The notes under the pieces: model-generated
What the model was told of the DNA's origin: nothing
Databases searched by the model: none
Seen by the model: the letters and a program-made list of their open reading frames with translations, nothing else
Shown here: positions 43,698-55,515 of the stretch, in pieces
Layout: each line of letters starts with the position of its first letter
Position numbering within the stretch: position 1 is the stretch's first letter
Translations under genes and position numbers: made by a program
NCBI RefSeq assembly: GCF_024346995.1
Contig: NZ_AP024888.1
Span: forward strand, 744,001 to 808,000
From: Vibrio palustris
Lineage (GTDB): Bacteria > Pseudomonadota > Gammaproteobacteria > Enterobacterales > Vibrionaceae
Direction of reading: 5' to 3'
DNA length: 64,000 nucleotides

Positions 43698-46559
43698 ATG
43701 ACCGATTTACTCAAAAGTTTAAGTACATCTGGCGAGTTTATTCGCCGACATAATGGCCCGCGTGAGCACGATGAAACTCACATGCTTGATGTCATCAATG
43801 CTTCATCTATTGATGCACTGATTGATGAAACCGTTCCAGCAGCGATTCGCCTTGATTCTGCGTTAGAATGTGGCGCTGCTCTCAGCGAAGCCAACATGAT
43901 GCAGACGATGAAAGAGTTCGCGAAACAAAACGTCGTGCAGAGAACCTTTATTGGTCAAGGATATTACAATACCGTCACACCCAACGTTATTCTACGTAAC
44001 GTCATGGAAAACCCCGGTTGGTACACCGCTTATACCCCATATCAGCCAGAGATTTCTCAAGGCCGATTAGAAGCGTTATTAAACTTTCAACAAATGATCA
44101 CGGATCTTACCGGCATGGATATCGCCAATGCTTCCTTGTTGGATGAAGCCACCGCAGCCGCTGAAGCCATGGCCTTGTGTAAACGTGCTGGTAAAAGCAA
44201 GAGTAACACTTTCTTCATTGCTGATAACCTGCATCCACAAACTATCGAAGTCGTCAAAACCCGTGCAGAGTTCTTAGAGTTTGATGTGGTTATTGCGCCA
44301 CCACACACAGTGACAGAACACGATATCTTTGGCGCTTTATTTCAATATCCAAGTACCACTGGCGAAATCATTGATTTAACGCCACTGATTGAACAAGTTC
44401 ACCAAACCAAAGCGTTAGTAGCGGTCGCTACCGATCTGCTGGCCAGCACACTGTTAAAACCCGCGGGTGAAATGGGGGCCGATATTGTGATTGGTAGTGC
44501 GCAACGCTTTGGCGTACCACTGGGTTTTGGCGGCCCACACGCCGCATTCATGGCAACGCAAGACAAGTTTAAACGCACCATGCCGGGACGAGTCATTGGC
44601 GTCTCAGTCGATTCAAAAGGTAAACCCGCCCTACGCATGGCCATGCAAACGCGCGAGCAACATATCCGCCGTGAAAAAGCCACCTCTAATATCTGTACGG
44701 CGCAAGCCCTGCTGGCTAATATGGCGGGATTTTACGCGGTGTATCATGGGCCTGAAGGACTCAAAACCATCGCACGTCGCACTCATCATCTCACCGCAAT
44801 ACTAGCGGCAGGTCTTGAAGAAGCCGGATTTGCGCTCGCGCACCAACACTTCTTTGATACCTTAACAGTCATGACAACCGAACTGACTGGAGCGCTATAC
44901 AGCAAGCTTCAGTCTTACGGCATCAACGTCCGTTTAAACGATGGTAGTATTGGCATCAGCTTAGATGAAACCAGTTCAGAAGCGGATTTGAACTTGCTAT
45001 TCTCTGCCTTTGGCGTGAAATCGACCGTAGAAATGCTATCTGCACGCATTGCAGACAATGAATTCGCCGCGATTCCAGAAAGCTGCCGTCGTACCAGTGA
45101 CTACCTCACTCATCCTGTGTTTAATACCTATCATAGTGAAACCCAGATGATGCGTTACCTGAAACGTCTTGAGAATAAAGATTTTTCATTAACTCATGGC
45201 ATGATCCCACTCGGTAGCTGTACCATGAAGCTTAACGCCGCCGCAGAAATGCTACCCATCACGTGGCCTGAGTTCAGTCAATTACACCCCTTTGCTCCGC
45301 AAGCACAAACTGCGGGCTACCAAGCTCTGGCGAAAGATCTGAAAGACAAGCTATGCGCGATTACTGGCTACGACGCATTCTCTCTCCAGCCAAACTCAGG
45401 CGCATCAGGCGAGTATGCGGGCTTAATTGCCATTCAACGCTACCACCGTAGCCGTGGTGATGAGCACCGTAATGTGTGTTTGATCCCAAGCTCTGCGCAC
45501 GGCACGAACCCAGCGTCGGCATCGATGGTGTCTATGCAAGTCGTCGTAGTGAAATGCGATGATAACGGCAATATTTCCCTCGACGATCTCAACGCAAAAA
45601 TCGCCAAACACCGCGATAACCTGTCGTGCATTATGATCACGTATCCATCAACGCACGGCGTGTATGAAGCTGAAGTGAAAGCTATTTGCGAAAAAGTCCA
45701 TGAAGCCGGCGGTCAAGTTTACATGGATGGCGCCAACCTCAATGCGCAAGTCGGACTCACCTCACCTGGGTTTATTGGCTCTGATGTCTCTCACCTTAAC
45801 TTGCACAAAACGTTCTGTATTCCACACGGCGGCGGTGGCCCAGGTATGGGGCCTATTGGGGTAAAAGCGCACTTAGCAGACTTTTTACCCGGTCACATCC
45901 AACATGGTGCAGATGGCAGTGAGTACGCCATTTCGGCAGCGGATATGGGCAGTGCCTCTATCTTACCCATTTCATGGGCTTACATTGCAATGATGGGCGG
46001 CGAAGGCCTCACTCAGGCATCTAAAACCGCAATTCTCAATGCCAACTACATCATGGAACGTCTCGCGCCACATTACGCGGTGCTGTACAAAGGTCAAAAT
46101 GAACGTGTCGCGCACGAATGTATTATCGATATTCGCCCGTTAAAAGACGCAACTGGCATTAGTGAAGAAGACATTGCGAAACGCTTGATGGATTACGGTT
46201 TCCACGCACCGACCATGTCGTTCCCAGTGGCTGGCACGTTAATGATCGAGCCAACGGAATCGGAAGATTTAGTCGAGATGGATCGTTTTTGTGATGCCAT
46301 GATTGGCATTCGTAACGAAATTGCGCGCATTGAATCTGGCGAGTGGACGTTAGCAGAAAATCCATTGGTGAATGCGCCGCACACCCAAGCGGACCTCATG
46401 AACGAGGAATGGCCACACGCTTACTCTCGCGAAATCGCCTGCTTCCCTACTCCACACAGCAAAGCTTCTAAATATTGGCCAACGGTTAACCGTGTTGATA
46501 ACGTCTACGGCGACCGTAACTTGATCTGCTCATGCCCGAGTATGGAAAGTTATCAGTAA
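43698..46559 (+). CDS. gcvP: Glycine dehydrogenase (decarboxylating), P protein
   Basis: A 953-aa PLP enzyme of full E. coli-like length, decarboxylating glycine and loading GcvH. The N-terminal half shows [18 protein letters not shown] and [21 protein letters not shown]; the catalytic half has [21 protein letters not shown], the Lys704 Schiff-base site in [21 protein letters not shown], and [26 protein letters not shown] precedes the ATG. Closed by a strong terminator. Confidence 0.97.
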   Translation: MTDLLKSLSTSGEFIRRHNGPREHDETHMLDVINASSIDALIDETVPAAIRLDSALECGAALSEANMMQTMKEFAKQNVVQRTFIGQGYYNTVTPNVILRNVMENPGWYTAYTPYQPEISQGRLEALLNFQQMITDLTGMDIANASLLDEATAAAEAMALCKRAGKSKSNTFFIADNLHPQTIEVVKTRAEFLEFDVVIAPPHTVTEHDIFGALFQYPSTTGEIIDLTPLIEQVHQTKALVAVATDLLASTLLKPAGEMGADIVIGSAQRFGVPLGFGGPHAAFMATQDKFKRTMPGRVIGVSVDSKGKPALRMAMQTREQHIRREKATSNICTAQALLANMAGFYAVYHGPEGLKTIARRTHHLTAILAAGLEEAGFALAHQHFFDTLTVMTTELTGALYSKLQSYGINVRLNDGSIGISLDETSSEADLNLLFSAFGVKSTVEMLSARIADNEFAAIPESCRRTSDYLTHPVFNTYHSETQMMRYLKRLENKDFSLTHGMIPLGSCTMKLNAAAEMLPITWPEFSQLHPFAPQAQTAGYQALAKDLKDKLCAITGYDAFSLQPNSGASGEYAGLIAIQRYHRSRGDEHRNVCLIPSSAHGTNPASASMVSMQVVVVKCDDNGNISLDDLNAKIAKHRDNLSCIMITYPSTHGVYEAEVKAICEKVHEAGGQVYMDGANLNAQVGLTSPGFIGSDVSHLNLHKTFCIPHGGGGPGMGPIGVKAHLADFLPGHIQHGADGSEYAISAADMGSASILPISWAYIAMMGGEGLTQASKTAILNANYIMERLAPHYAVLYKGQNERVAHECIIDIRPLKDATGISEEDIAKRLMDYGFHAPTMSFPVAGTLMIEPTESEDLVEMDRFCDAMIGIRNEIARIESGEWTLAENPLVNAPHTQADLMNEEWPHAYSREIACFPTPHSKASKYWPTVNRVDNVYGDRNLICSCPSMESYQ

Positions 46560-46606
46560 CCTTAAGCGCCTGTCGCTATACCAACGTTGTAAACTAACTT
46601 AAATCA

Positions 46607-46636
46607 AAAAAGGCGAACCATTTGGTTCGCCTTTTT
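46607..46636 (+). terminator. Terminator of gcvP
   Basis: AAAAAGGCGAACCA/TGGTTCGCCTTTTT hairpin, about 45 bases after the stop. Confidence 0.92.
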
Positions 46637-46730
46637 ATTGCGAGTGCGGATACTGGTAAACACAAACAGGTTACTGCTTTTATGCGAAAACGCTGAGGCC
46701 ACACCGTGCCTGTTGACTCGTTAAGCGTTG

Positions 46731-47156
46731 TTAGAGCGATGAGGCGCAGTGCATTACATAATAGCTTTCGGCTGCTTTATCGACACGTTCACCGACGGTA
46801 AAACCTTGAGCTAAGTAGAAATCAATAGCACGACTATTTTGAGTAAAGCACTTGAGACTTAAATGTGAGTAATGCTGTTTGGCAAAGTTCAGCAGTGTTA
46901 AGCCTATGCCAATCCTTAAGTTACTGGGTTTGACGTATAAATGATGAATGAAACTGTCAGGCGCCCAAATGGAGATAAAACCCAGCACTTCGTTTGATTC
47001 ACATGCTACCCAAATATCTTCTCCCTCAGTCTCTCTCTCAAAGTCTGATAACTCAAATAAAGACGTATCTAACCAAGTAAAAGTCGCGAGACGCGACTCT
47101 AGGTACAGCTGTTTTATCTCGTCCAAATGCTGAGGTTGTAACGGTATTATTTGCAT
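46731..47156 (-). CDS. GNAT-family N-acetyltransferase
   Basis: A 141-aa GNAT protein. IIPLQPQHLDEIKQLYLESR is the first helix, IWVACESNEVLGFISI the central strands, and IHHLYVKPSNLRIGIGLTLLNFAKQHY the acetyl-CoA pyrophosphate loop (RxxGxG/A variant R-I-G-I-G). NSRAIDFYLAQGFTVGER is motif B. The acceptor is unknown. GGAAAG precedes the ATG. It is monocistronic. Confidence 0.85.
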   Translation of the reverse strand: MQIIPLQPQHLDEIKQLYLESRLATFTWLDTSLFELSDFERETEGEDIWVACESNEVLGFISIWAPDSFIHHLYVKPSNLRIGIGLTLLNFAKQHYSHLSLKCFTQNSRAIDFYLAQGFTVGERVDKAAESYYVMHCASSL

Positions 47157-47224
47157 GAACTTTCCAATAAACCAAGCGCTAAGCTAAGTGGCTAGCGAGC
47201 TCTGGTTGTTAACTCTATTAACCA

Positions 47225-48442
47225 CTAAACACACGAGACCGCCTGATCAATCGGCATCGGTCTCCCAAGTAAATAGCCTTGCCCCATATCAACACCGAGC
47301 TCTTTAAGTGCATTTAATTCTTTATTGGTCTCAATGCCTTCCGCAATAATGGTGCAACCGATAGCTCTTGAAAATCCGCATAATGCTTTAGCAAGTAAGA
47401 ACTTTGTTCTGTTCTTATGGATATTTTGCGTAAGACTGATATCAAGCTTTATAATATCGGGCTCAAGCTCCAAAATATGTTGAAAACTGGCATAGCCAGC
47501 GCCCGCATCATCAATGGCAAGACGTAGACCTTGCTTGCGAAGAGGTTCTAAAGCTTTTCGAAAATCTTCATAGCTGCTTATAGGTGAATGTTCTGTCACT
47601 TCTAAAACAACCCGTTTGGCGTCAATATCGCTCAATACTTCGGATATTGCACCATTCAAAATCGTTGCTGGCGATGTATTTATCGAAATATATATATCGT
47701 TTTCAAACGCCTGAAGACCATTGATGGCATTTTTTATTGCCATTATTTCAAGCGCTTCGCCCAACCCAACTTGTGATGCTTCATTAAACCACACATCAGG
47801 TGTTCGATAAGGTGTTGTGACAAACCTAGAAAGAGATTCAAAACCTGAAACATGATCGGTAACGAGGTTGTAAATAGGCTGATAGTGAATGTCGATTGTT
47901 TCTGGGTTTAGTACGGATTGAACTCTCTCCTCTATTTCCCGACATTCATTCTCAAAGGTAATATTTTGCTCTATTAAGCTACTTGCGATATCGGAAATTG
48001 CGTTTAAAAACGATAAATCTCGATTGTTTAACGTATAATCGGATGACTGTTTATAACAACAAAAGGTACCGAATGTTTCTCCATTCGAGAGAGTGATCGG
48101 CACGCCCATATAGGAACCAATGGACAATTTATCAGTGATAGGTAACTCTCTAGTGATATCATTATCACTCGTGTTCTGAGTGATATTGGATAACGAATCA
48201 TCTACAATTCTTTGACAGTAGGTTTCCTCTAATGGGTCAGAGTCCCCGACATGCATAGGCGGATTGTCACTTTCAGTATCAACAAATTTAAAAACACGCT
48301 TGCCATCTACAAACTGTGAGATAAATGCAACATCCATATTGAGGTGTTTGCGAATAATCGATAATATTTTTTTTAACTTAACACTCACACTATCAACATC
48401 ATCACTACCTATCATGAGATCTTGTAAATCTTTACTTTTCAT
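47225..48442 (-). CDS. GAF-EAL c-di-GMP phosphodiesterase
   Basis: A 405-aa cytoplasmic protein without membrane segments. A GAF domain (about residues 10-165: VKLKKILSIIRKHLNMDVAFISQF...GSYMGVPITLSNGETFGTFCCY) is followed by an EAL domain (about 170-402). The EAL motif reads ESL, but the metal-binding and catalytic positions seem kept: ESLSRF, INTSPATI, LEVTEHS, IDDAGAGYASF, IKLDISL, AEGIE. It is therefore probably an active phosphodiesterase controlled by a GAF ligand. Monocistronic. Confidence 0.88.
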   Translation of the reverse strand: MKSKDLQDLMIGSDDVDSVSVKLKKILSIIRKHLNMDVAFISQFVDGKRVFKFVDTESDNPPMHVGDSDPLEETYCQRIVDDSLSNITQNTSDNDITRELPITDKLSIGSYMGVPITLSNGETFGTFCCYKQSSDYTLNNRDLSFLNAISDIASSLIEQNITFENECREIEERVQSVLNPETIDIHYQPIYNLVTDHVSGFESLSRFVTTPYRTPDVWFNEASQVGLGEALEIMAIKNAINGLQAFENDIYISINTSPATILNGAISEVLSDIDAKRVVLEVTEHSPISSYEDFRKALEPLRKQGLRLAIDDAGAGYASFQHILELEPDIIKLDISLTQNIHKNRTKFLLAKALCGFSRAIGCTIIAEGIETNKELNALKELGVDMGQGYLLGRPMPIDQAVSCV

Positions 48443-48678
48443 ACTGTTTCCGCATTCTTAATATAACGCCTACTAGAAGACGGGCTCGGCTATTACCCAT
48501 TTAATGATAACATCATCATAATCATTCATATCTGAAAATCAGACTTCAATACGCTGTATGCTTAGGCTACTGGGTACTCAAAAAACATGAATTCGTTTGG
48601 AAACGAGTCCCAAAAGAACGTCGCTCCAACGCCCAACGGCTTGCTTGAGCATTGATAAATCTTCACTCACATCAATTC

Positions 48679-48707
48679 ATGGCCATCATTGGAATATTGA
48701 TGGCCAT
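48679..48707 (-). terminator. Possible terminator of the bd-oxidase operon
   Basis: ATGGCCATCA and TGATGGCCAT form a perfect 10-bp stem with a 9-base loop, 13 bases after the subunit II stop. There is no good T-run. Confidence 0.5.
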
Positions 48708-48719
48708 TAGTTTAGATCA

Positions 48720-49712
48720 TTATTTATAACTTAGCTCAGAGGCTTTGCCTTTAAATATCCGATACACCAAAATCGTATAGGCAAGTATCATCGGCATCAC
48801 AATGACCACACCGATCCCCGTAATCATTAAAGTCTCGGGTGCACTGGCTGCCGCTTGCGCGGTTAACTGACCAGGAATAATGTCAGGGAAGAAACTATAA
48901 CCTAGCCCGAAAAAGCTTAACGCAAAAATAGAAGCCACACCAACAAATGGCCACACATTCCCTGCATGGGTTGAGTGATCGAGTTTGTAAAGATAACGCT
49001 CCACCACAAAAATGATCACAAACACCGCTACGGGAATCGGCATTAAGAGCCAAAATTGCGGAAATTGAAACCAACGTTCCGCCACCATGGGATTGACGAT
49101 AGGATTCACCACACTAATAGCGATGATCCCAAGCGCCATCAACCAGCCTGCGATACGAGCCCATAATACCGCTCGTCGCTGTAATTCCCCTTCCGTTTTC
49201 AAAATCAACCAAGCGCCGCCAATGTAAATGTAGGCAGACATCACACAGACGGCGCTCAAAAGCGCGAACACATATGCCGACCATGTGTCGGAAAATCCCA
49301 TCACATAACGGCCAATCATATAGCCTTGTGTAAGCGCTGTGAGCGTTGAACCAAAACGAAATGCCGTATCCCAGCGATTTTTATAATCAGCTCGAGCTTT
49401 GGCGCGAAAATCGAACGCCACCCCTCGCATAATTAATCCAATCAACATCAATACCGTCGGCAAATAAAGCTTGGTCAGAATTTGGCTGTGTGCGGTCGGA
49501 AAGGCAATCAGTAAAATCCCCACGGCAAGCACCAGCCAAGTTTCATTGGCATCCCAAAATGGGCCAATCGATGCAATCATCTTGTCACGTTGTGCCTCAT
49601 TATTGGCAGGCAGTAACATGCCTACCCCTAAGTCGTACCCATCGAGCATCGCATACATAAACACGGTGAAACCGAGTAAAATAAGATAGATTTCAGGTAA
49701 ATAAGCCATCAT
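48720..49712 (-). CDS. cioB: Cytochrome bd-type quinol oxidase subunit II (CioB/CydB family)
   Basis: A 330-aa membrane protein with about eight to nine spans, shorter than E. coli CydB. The N-terminal LPEIYLILLGFTVFMYAMLDGYDLGVGMLLP is the CydB/CioB mark, and FWDANETWLVLAVGILLIAFPTAH supports it. It pairs with subunit I by a 4-bp overlap. Together they reduce oxygen with quinol without proton pumping; CioAB types are cyanide-tolerant and suited to low oxygen or sulfide. Confidence 0.92.
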   Translation of the reverse strand: MMAYLPEIYLILLGFTVFMYAMLDGYDLGVGMLLPANNEAQRDKMIASIGPFWDANETWLVLAVGILLIAFPTAHSQILTKLYLPTVLMLIGLIMRGVAFDFRAKARADYKNRWDTAFRFGSTLTALTQGYMIGRYVMGFSDTWSAYVFALLSAVCVMSAYIYIGGAWLILKTEGELQRRAVLWARIAGWLMALGIIAISVVNPIVNPMVAERWFQFPQFWLLMPIPVAVFVIIFVVERYLYKLDHSTHAGNVWPFVGVASIFALSFFGLGYSFFPDIIPGQLTAQAAASAPETLMITGIGVVIVMPMILAYTILVYRIFKGKASELSYK

Positions 49713-51061
49713 GAGACCACCTCGTCCTTACTCTGGTGTGACGAATCATGCTCAACTGTTACTTTACGAGCGAGATAAAATAACGTGCGAACATAGGCAA
49801 ACAATAAAACCGCATACATGGTGAGGTACAGTGCTAATGATATCCCCACCGACGACGCAGCCACTGTAGTCACCGCATCTTCTGTACGCAGGACACCATT
49901 AACCAACCAGGGCTGACGTCCCACTTCCGTCACGTACCAGCCGGCAAGCGTCGCCACCCATCCTGAAAAGGTCATGGCACATAACACTTTTAAATACCAG
50001 GTCGGCAATACGTTATTCGATTGATGATAACGCCAGTATCGATACCCGCCGTACCAACTAACTAACAGCATGAGCACTCCCACTCCTACCATGATACGGA
50101 AACCAAAAAACAGTGGCTTAACAGGCGGGTGATCCGGATAAAAATCATTGAGCCCTTTGATTTCACCGTTCAATTGATGCGTCAAAATCAAGCTCGCTCC
50201 GTTGGGCACTCCGATTTCAAAATGATTGGTGCGTTGTGTCTCATCAGGCAGCGCAAACAGAAGTAGTGGTGCCCCCTGCTCTGTTTCCCACACGCCTTCC
50301 ATCGCTGCGATTTTTTGCGGCTGATGGTGTAGTGTGTTCAAACCATGCATATCACCGACGACGATTTGTAATGGAATCAGGACAGCGGCGCCAATAATAG
50401 CCACTTTGATCCCATAGCGTGCCAAGGTAAAACCTGGCTGAATTAAGCGTTGATAGGCGGAGATACCAGCCAACAAAAAGCACGCGGTTAACCCTGACGC
50501 GAGGAGCATATGACTTAAACGATACGGCAAAGACGGATTGAAAATCACCTCTTGCCAACTCGTCACAAATACCACGCCATCAATGATTTCATACCCAGCT
50601 GGCGTGTGCATCCAACTATTGAGCACCAAAATCCAAAATGCAGAGAACAAGGTACCAACGGCGACAAGTACCGTTGCTAAAGTATGTAACCAGTTCGGGA
50701 CTCGATTTCGGCCAAACAGCATAATCCCTAGGAAAGTCGCTTCCATGAAGAAAGCGGTCATGACTTCATACCCGAGTAGTGGCCCTGCCACATTCCCAAC
50801 TTTTTCCATGAATCCAGGCCAGTTGGTCCCAAACTGGAAACTCATGGTAATGCCTGATACCACACCTAAGGCAAAGGTTAATGCAAAAATTTTCACCCAA
50901 AAGAAGTATAAGGACATCCACGTTTCAACGTGCGTTCGGTTATAGCGCCACTTAAAAAATACCAGGATCCATCCTAAAGCAATGGTGATTGTGGGAAATA
51001 AAATATGAAAGCTGATATTCGCAGCAAATTGGATTCGGGATAATAAAAGCGTCTCTAGCAT
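49709..51061 (-). CDS. cioA: Cytochrome bd-type quinol oxidase subunit I, short Q-loop (CioA type)
   Basis: A 450-aa membrane protein with nine or so spans. His19 (SRIQFAANISFHILFP) is a heme ligand, YRLSHMLLASGL carries a further ligand His, and GWYVTEVGRQPW is the conserved subunit I motif. The quinol-binding Q-loop is short, the trait that separates CioA from the longer CydA. The unit has no CydX-like small gene. Gene order cioA-cioB with a 4-bp overlap. Confidence 0.9.
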   Translation of the reverse strand: MLETLLLSRIQFAANISFHILFPTITIALGWILVFFKWRYNRTHVETWMSLYFFWVKIFALTFALGVVSGITMSFQFGTNWPGFMEKVGNVAGPLLGYEVMTAFFMEATFLGIMLFGRNRVPNWLHTLATVLVAVGTLFSAFWILVLNSWMHTPAGYEIIDGVVFVTSWQEVIFNPSLPYRLSHMLLASGLTACFLLAGISAYQRLIQPGFTLARYGIKVAIIGAAVLIPLQIVVGDMHGLNTLHHQPQKIAAMEGVWETEQGAPLLLFALPDETQRTNHFEIGVPNGASLILTHQLNGEIKGLNDFYPDHPPVKPLFFGFRIMVGVGVLMLLVSWYGGYRYWRYHQSNNVLPTWYLKVLCAMTFSGWVATLAGWYVTEVGRQPWLVNGVLRTEDAVTTVAASSVGISLALYLTMYAVLLFAYVRTLFYLARKVTVEHDSSHQSKDEVVS

Positions 51062-51440
51062 AAGTCATCCTCAGCGTTGGCTAACGCAATGAAACGTCGG
51101 GTGTTGCTTTCTCCTAACTTTCCCTGAATGACATCCGTTTTGGTAGGGATCAGCCTCGCGAACTGACAGCAACGCTGATATCGCCATTGTATTACGCTAG
51201 ACGATATTGAACAGCGTATAAGTGTAACGAATGTTTACCTTAAAACCGCACCTGCCAAAGCACTATCGATGTGAAAAACAATGCTGAGTATGAGTGCCTC
51301 TCATTGGCCGGCGAACGTTAATATCTTGTGTGACATCTAATAGTTGAACATTCGTGTCTATTTGTCTTGTCTATTTATGGACCTAATGAGAGCGAGCCCT
51401 TTAGTATTTCAATACAAACAATAAGATAAATTGAACAATA
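51062..51440. other. Intergenic region upstream of cioAB and the GH51 fragment
   Basis: About 380 non-coding bases containing the cioAB promoter area (minus) and the leader of the truncated GH51 copy (plus). I see no clear operator or gene here. Confidence 0.5.
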
Positions 51441-51452
51441 ATGAGGTCCTAC

Positions 51453-51653
51453 ATGAAAGCCGGTATTACCGCACACAAACAGTTTTCCGTCGCCAAAATT
51501 GACCCACGCTTATATGGCTCTTTTATCGACGGTGTTATAGTGTGGGTGCCATGTTTATTTTTAAAGCGTTTTATACAAACCGTTAAAGTTGTTCGACAAG
51601 CTTCTTTAAATGGTTCTTTGCCAATTCATGATTCCCACGACTCATCCACTTGA
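51453..51653 (+). pseudogene. Truncated GH51 arabinofuranosidase copy fused to unrelated sequence
   Basis: Bases 51453-51529 equal the first 77 bases of the intact GH51 gene (56036-56112) with one substitution (Gly for Ser at codon 4). A good ribosome site GAGG precedes the ATG. After the 26th codon the sequence changes completely and the frame runs on as DGVIVWVPCLFLKRF... to a stop at 51653. Upstream sequence differs from that of the intact gene. It is the stump of a second GH51 gene cut by a rearrangement, or a short duplication. Confidence 0.85.
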
Positions 51654-52146
51654 TACAATCGAAAAGCTCCCAAGTAATACCCTCGTCACCATTCGTATAG
51701 GCGGGAAAGTCCTCATGTTTGGGCGCTGGCTCATCCGTTACCCTTTGCTCGATGATACCATTTTTATCGAATAGTACTTTAAATGGCTTTGATATACTCA
51801 GTGATTCACTCAAATCTAAACAGTGAATTTCAGCACTAGTGAGATCATTGAAAATGTACTTTTTAAAGTAAGCGTTATCATTGTGGAAACCATCAAGTTG
51901 ATAGAATATTTTTTTATTACACTCAAAAGCTGAAAAGCACTCGTTAGCGGATTGATGGAAGTTATTCTTCGTAAAAATGAGAATATCTGCATCCGAAACA
52001 CGGTCACCTTTCCGCGCAGCCAATGAGCCTAACAACACAGCCGCTACTGCATCATGCGCAGAAATGAACGCTGAACATGCAGATCTAACCAACTCACTTT
52101 GGAGAGGAAGATGTTCTAAACCTAGCTTTTCTGAACTCAAAATCAC
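51583..52146 (-). CDS. Nucleotidyltransferase-domain protein (ANT-like)
   Basis: A 187-aa protein with a minimal nucleotidyltransferase core: LLGSLAARKGDRVSDADILIF gives the G-S-x10-D-x-D motif of polymerase-beta-like transferases. The rest (FHQSANECFSAFECNKKIFYQLDGF..., C-terminal WELFDCIKWMSRGNHELAKNHLKK helices) resembles aminoglycoside/lincosamide adenylyltransferase relatives, but I cannot name a substrate. It lies in rearranged DNA next to the GH51 stump and a transporter relic, and its 3' end overlaps the stump's reading frame. The upstream leader shows AAGGAGG-like bases (CTCCTTTT on the plus strand). Confidence 0.75.
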   Translation of the reverse strand: MILSSEKLGLEHLPLQSELVRSACSAFISAHDAVAAVLLGSLAARKGDRVSDADILIFTKNNFHQSANECFSAFECNKKIFYQLDGFHNDNAYFKKYIFNDLTSAEIHCLDLSESLSISKPFKVLFDKNGIIEQRVTDEPAPKHEDFPAYTNGDEGITWELFDCIKWMSRGNHELAKNHLKKLVEQL

Positions 52147-52203
52147 CTCCTTTTGTATAAAGCCGTCTTAAGTGGTAAACAATACAACCACCATACCCAA
52201 CTA

Positions 52204-52353
52204 TTACGCCGTAAACACATAAATCAGACCAAGCACCAATAATTGTATTGAAGCCGATCCTGTTGAGGCATCAATAAACTGAGGTAACAATGACAGGAAA
52301 AACAGTGCTACGTTCGGGTTCAAAAAACTAACACTAACGCTAGCCTTGTTCAT
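52204..52353 (-). pseudogene. Relic of a LysE/RhtB-family amino-acid exporter
   Basis: A 49-residue frame reads SVSFLNPNVALFFLSLLPQFIDAS then SASIQLLVLGLIYVFTA before a stop. This is the LysE/RhtB central block (xxLLNPKxALFFLxFLPQFVxP...). Neither the N-terminal helix nor the C-terminal half is present. It lies upstream of the nucleotidyltransferase on the same strand. It is probably the broken edge of transferred or rearranged DNA. Confidence 0.7.
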
Positions 52354-52489
52354 AACAAAGTATTTGAATATCAACAGTTAATATAATTTATATCAAAATT
52401 TCACCAGAAAACCTATCGAGTGTCGGTGCATTTTTCGCATAGTTAACGTGGCCGCGGGAAAGTTTGCTCATAGATAATTGACCAAACAA

Positions 52490-52525
52490 ACTCAATCCTA
52501 ATTATGAAGATTAAGGATTGAGTCT
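52490..52525 (-). terminator. Terminator of the beta-glucoside unit
   Basis: ACTCAATCCT and AGGATTGAGT pair around a loop, followed on the minus strand by TTTGTTT, about 25 bases after the 6-phospho-beta-glucosidase stop. Confidence 0.75.
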
Positions 52526-52547
52526 AAGTGCATAATAAATAAGAATA

Positions 52548-53981
<1,434 letters not shown>

Positions 53982-53997
53982 TTACCTCTAAAAGAAC

Positions 53998-54022
53998 AAG
54001 CCATCTTAGCCATGATGGCTTG
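53998..54022 (-). terminator. Hairpin between PTS and glucosidase genes
   Basis: CAAGCCATC/GATGGCTTG pairs around a 7-base loop within the two-gene unit. The T-run is weak, so it may trim or stabilise mRNA rather than end it. Confidence 0.45.
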
Positions 54023-54039
54023 CTAAAATTAATGACACA

Positions 54040-55515
54040 TTACGCTGTGGTTTGTGGCGATGTTGCTTTATCTTCAGCACCATGTGCCGATGGTTTTTTG
54101 CTAGCAGTGATCTGGTCACTGTCTTCTGCCAGATCATCGTCAAACCCGAGCACCAGAGTTAAAATGAACGACAATACAATCGCTAAGGCAATCAACCCAA
54201 ACACCCAGACAATACTCATAGGATCGTGCACGTCAAAGAACTGGACACTGGTAAACAAACTGGGTGCCGCCATAGAGTGGCTTGCTAACCCGCCCATCCC
54301 CGCTAGACCACCGACGATAAAGCCGGTAATCATGGTTGCAATCAGCGGACGTTTTAGACGTACCAAGACGCCATAAAGTGCAGGCTCGGAGATACCCGCA
54401 AAGATAGCTGACGCGCCAGCGGCAAGCGCCGTTTGTTTTAATGCAATGTTCTTGGTTTTATACGCGACAGCAAGACATGCACCGCCCATACCGAGGTTAG
54501 CACCAATTTCGGATGGCATAACCATACCTTCACTGCCAGTTTCTGCGATCGTTTGGATAATGTTTGGGGTGAACACTCGGTGCATCCCTGTGAGCACCAA
54601 TAGTGGCCATAGTGCTCCCATAATCGCAACAGATAACCAGCCTAGCGTGTCATGAACAGTGTAAACTAGCGCGGAAACCGCGGTACCAATCCAGATACCG
54701 ACCGGGCCAATGATGACAATCGCAATGGGCGCGGCAATTAAAACAATGAGCATCGGTTTGAGGAAGTTTTTTGTCACAACAGGCGTAATACTATCCACCC
54801 AGCGCTCGATATAAGAAAGCACCCAAGTCATCACCAGCGCCGGAATCACCGTGTAGGTGTATTTCACTGAGGTAATGGGCACGCCAAACAGGTCAACCTG
54901 TTGACCTTGCGCAGCTTGCGCCATCAAAGCAATAAAGTTGGGATGGATAAGAACACCCGCAATCGCAATTGCGAGTGACATATTGGTTTTAAACTTGACC
55001 GAAGCAGACGCGGCAACCATAACAGGTAAGAAGAAAAATGCGCCATCCCCTATCGCTTTCATGATGATTAACGTAGACGCATTGGGATCAACCCATCCGC
55101 TCATTTCTAACATCATGGCCAATAACTTGACCATGGAACCACCGATGATGGCTGGAATGAGAGGGGACATAGTCCCGACAAGCGCATCCAGCATTTTGGC
55201 TCCAATAACTTTTGCCGTCAGCTTTTGTTTCTGCTCTGGCGCACTCACTGGCGGCGCTGAATTGATGTCGATGAGAGACATCACTTCCTGATAGGCAACC
55301 CCCACTTCATTGCCAATGATAACTTGGACTTTATCACCATTATCCACCACCCCCATGACACCATTAATTGCTTTAAGTTTAGAGGCATCCACCAAGCTTG
55401 CATCATTAAGAACAAAGCGTAAGCGTGTCATGCAGTGGGTCAGCGCGGAAACGTTGCCTTTCCCGCCCACGTGAGCGACCACTGATTGCGCAACCGTTTT
55501 ATAATTATTGGACAT
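54040..55515 (-). CDS. PTS beta-glucoside-specific EIIBC component (AscF/BglF type, without EIIA)
   Basis: A 491-aa inner-membrane phosphotransferase. The EIIB domain (residues 1-85) has the phosphocysteine C28 in ALTHCMTRLRF and VGVVDNGDKVQVIIG. EIIC (about 100-465) has LSGxx-like helices and GISEPALYGV, the sugar-binding glucose-superfamily motif. There is no EIIA domain, so it relies on Crr or another EIIA. With the GH1 gene it imports and opens beta-glucosides such as cellobiose, arbutin or salicin. No BglG or AscG regulator is next to it. Confidence 0.92.
   Translation of the reverse strand: MSNNYKTVAQSVVAHVGGKGNVSALTHCMTRLRFVLNDASLVDASKLKAINGVMGVVDNGDKVQVIIGNEVGVAYQEVMSLIDINSAPPVSAPEQKQKLTAKVIGAKMLDALVGTMSPLIPAIIGGSMVKLLAMMLEMSGWVDPNASTLIIMKAIGDGAFFFLPVMVAASASVKFKTNMSLAIAIAGVLIHPNFIALMAQAAQGQQVDLFGVPITSVKYTYTVIPALVMTWVLSYIERWVDSITPVVTKNFLKPMLIVLIAAPIAIVIIGPVGIWIGTAVSALVYTVHDTLGWLSVAIMGALWPLLVLTGMHRVFTPNIIQTIAETGSEGMVMPSEIGANLGMGGACLAVAYKTKNIALKQTALAAGASAIFAGISEPALYGVLVRLKRPLIATMITGFIVGGLAGMGGLASHSMAAPSLFTSVQFFDVHDPMSIVWVFGLIALAIVLSFILTLVLGFDDDLAEDSDQITASKKPSAHGAEDKATSPQTTA

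Noticed and set aside
51530..51600. Integron attC site next to the nucleotidyltransferase gene
   Set aside because: The sequence lacks the paired RYYYAAC/GTTRRRY core sites and the long imperfect palindrome of Vibrio cassettes, and no integrase is in the window.
52490..52525. Mobile-element terminal repeat at the edge of the rearranged patch
   Set aside because: The inverted repeat is adjacent to the GH1 stop and has a T-rich tail on that strand, so it is better explained as a terminator; no transposase is present.
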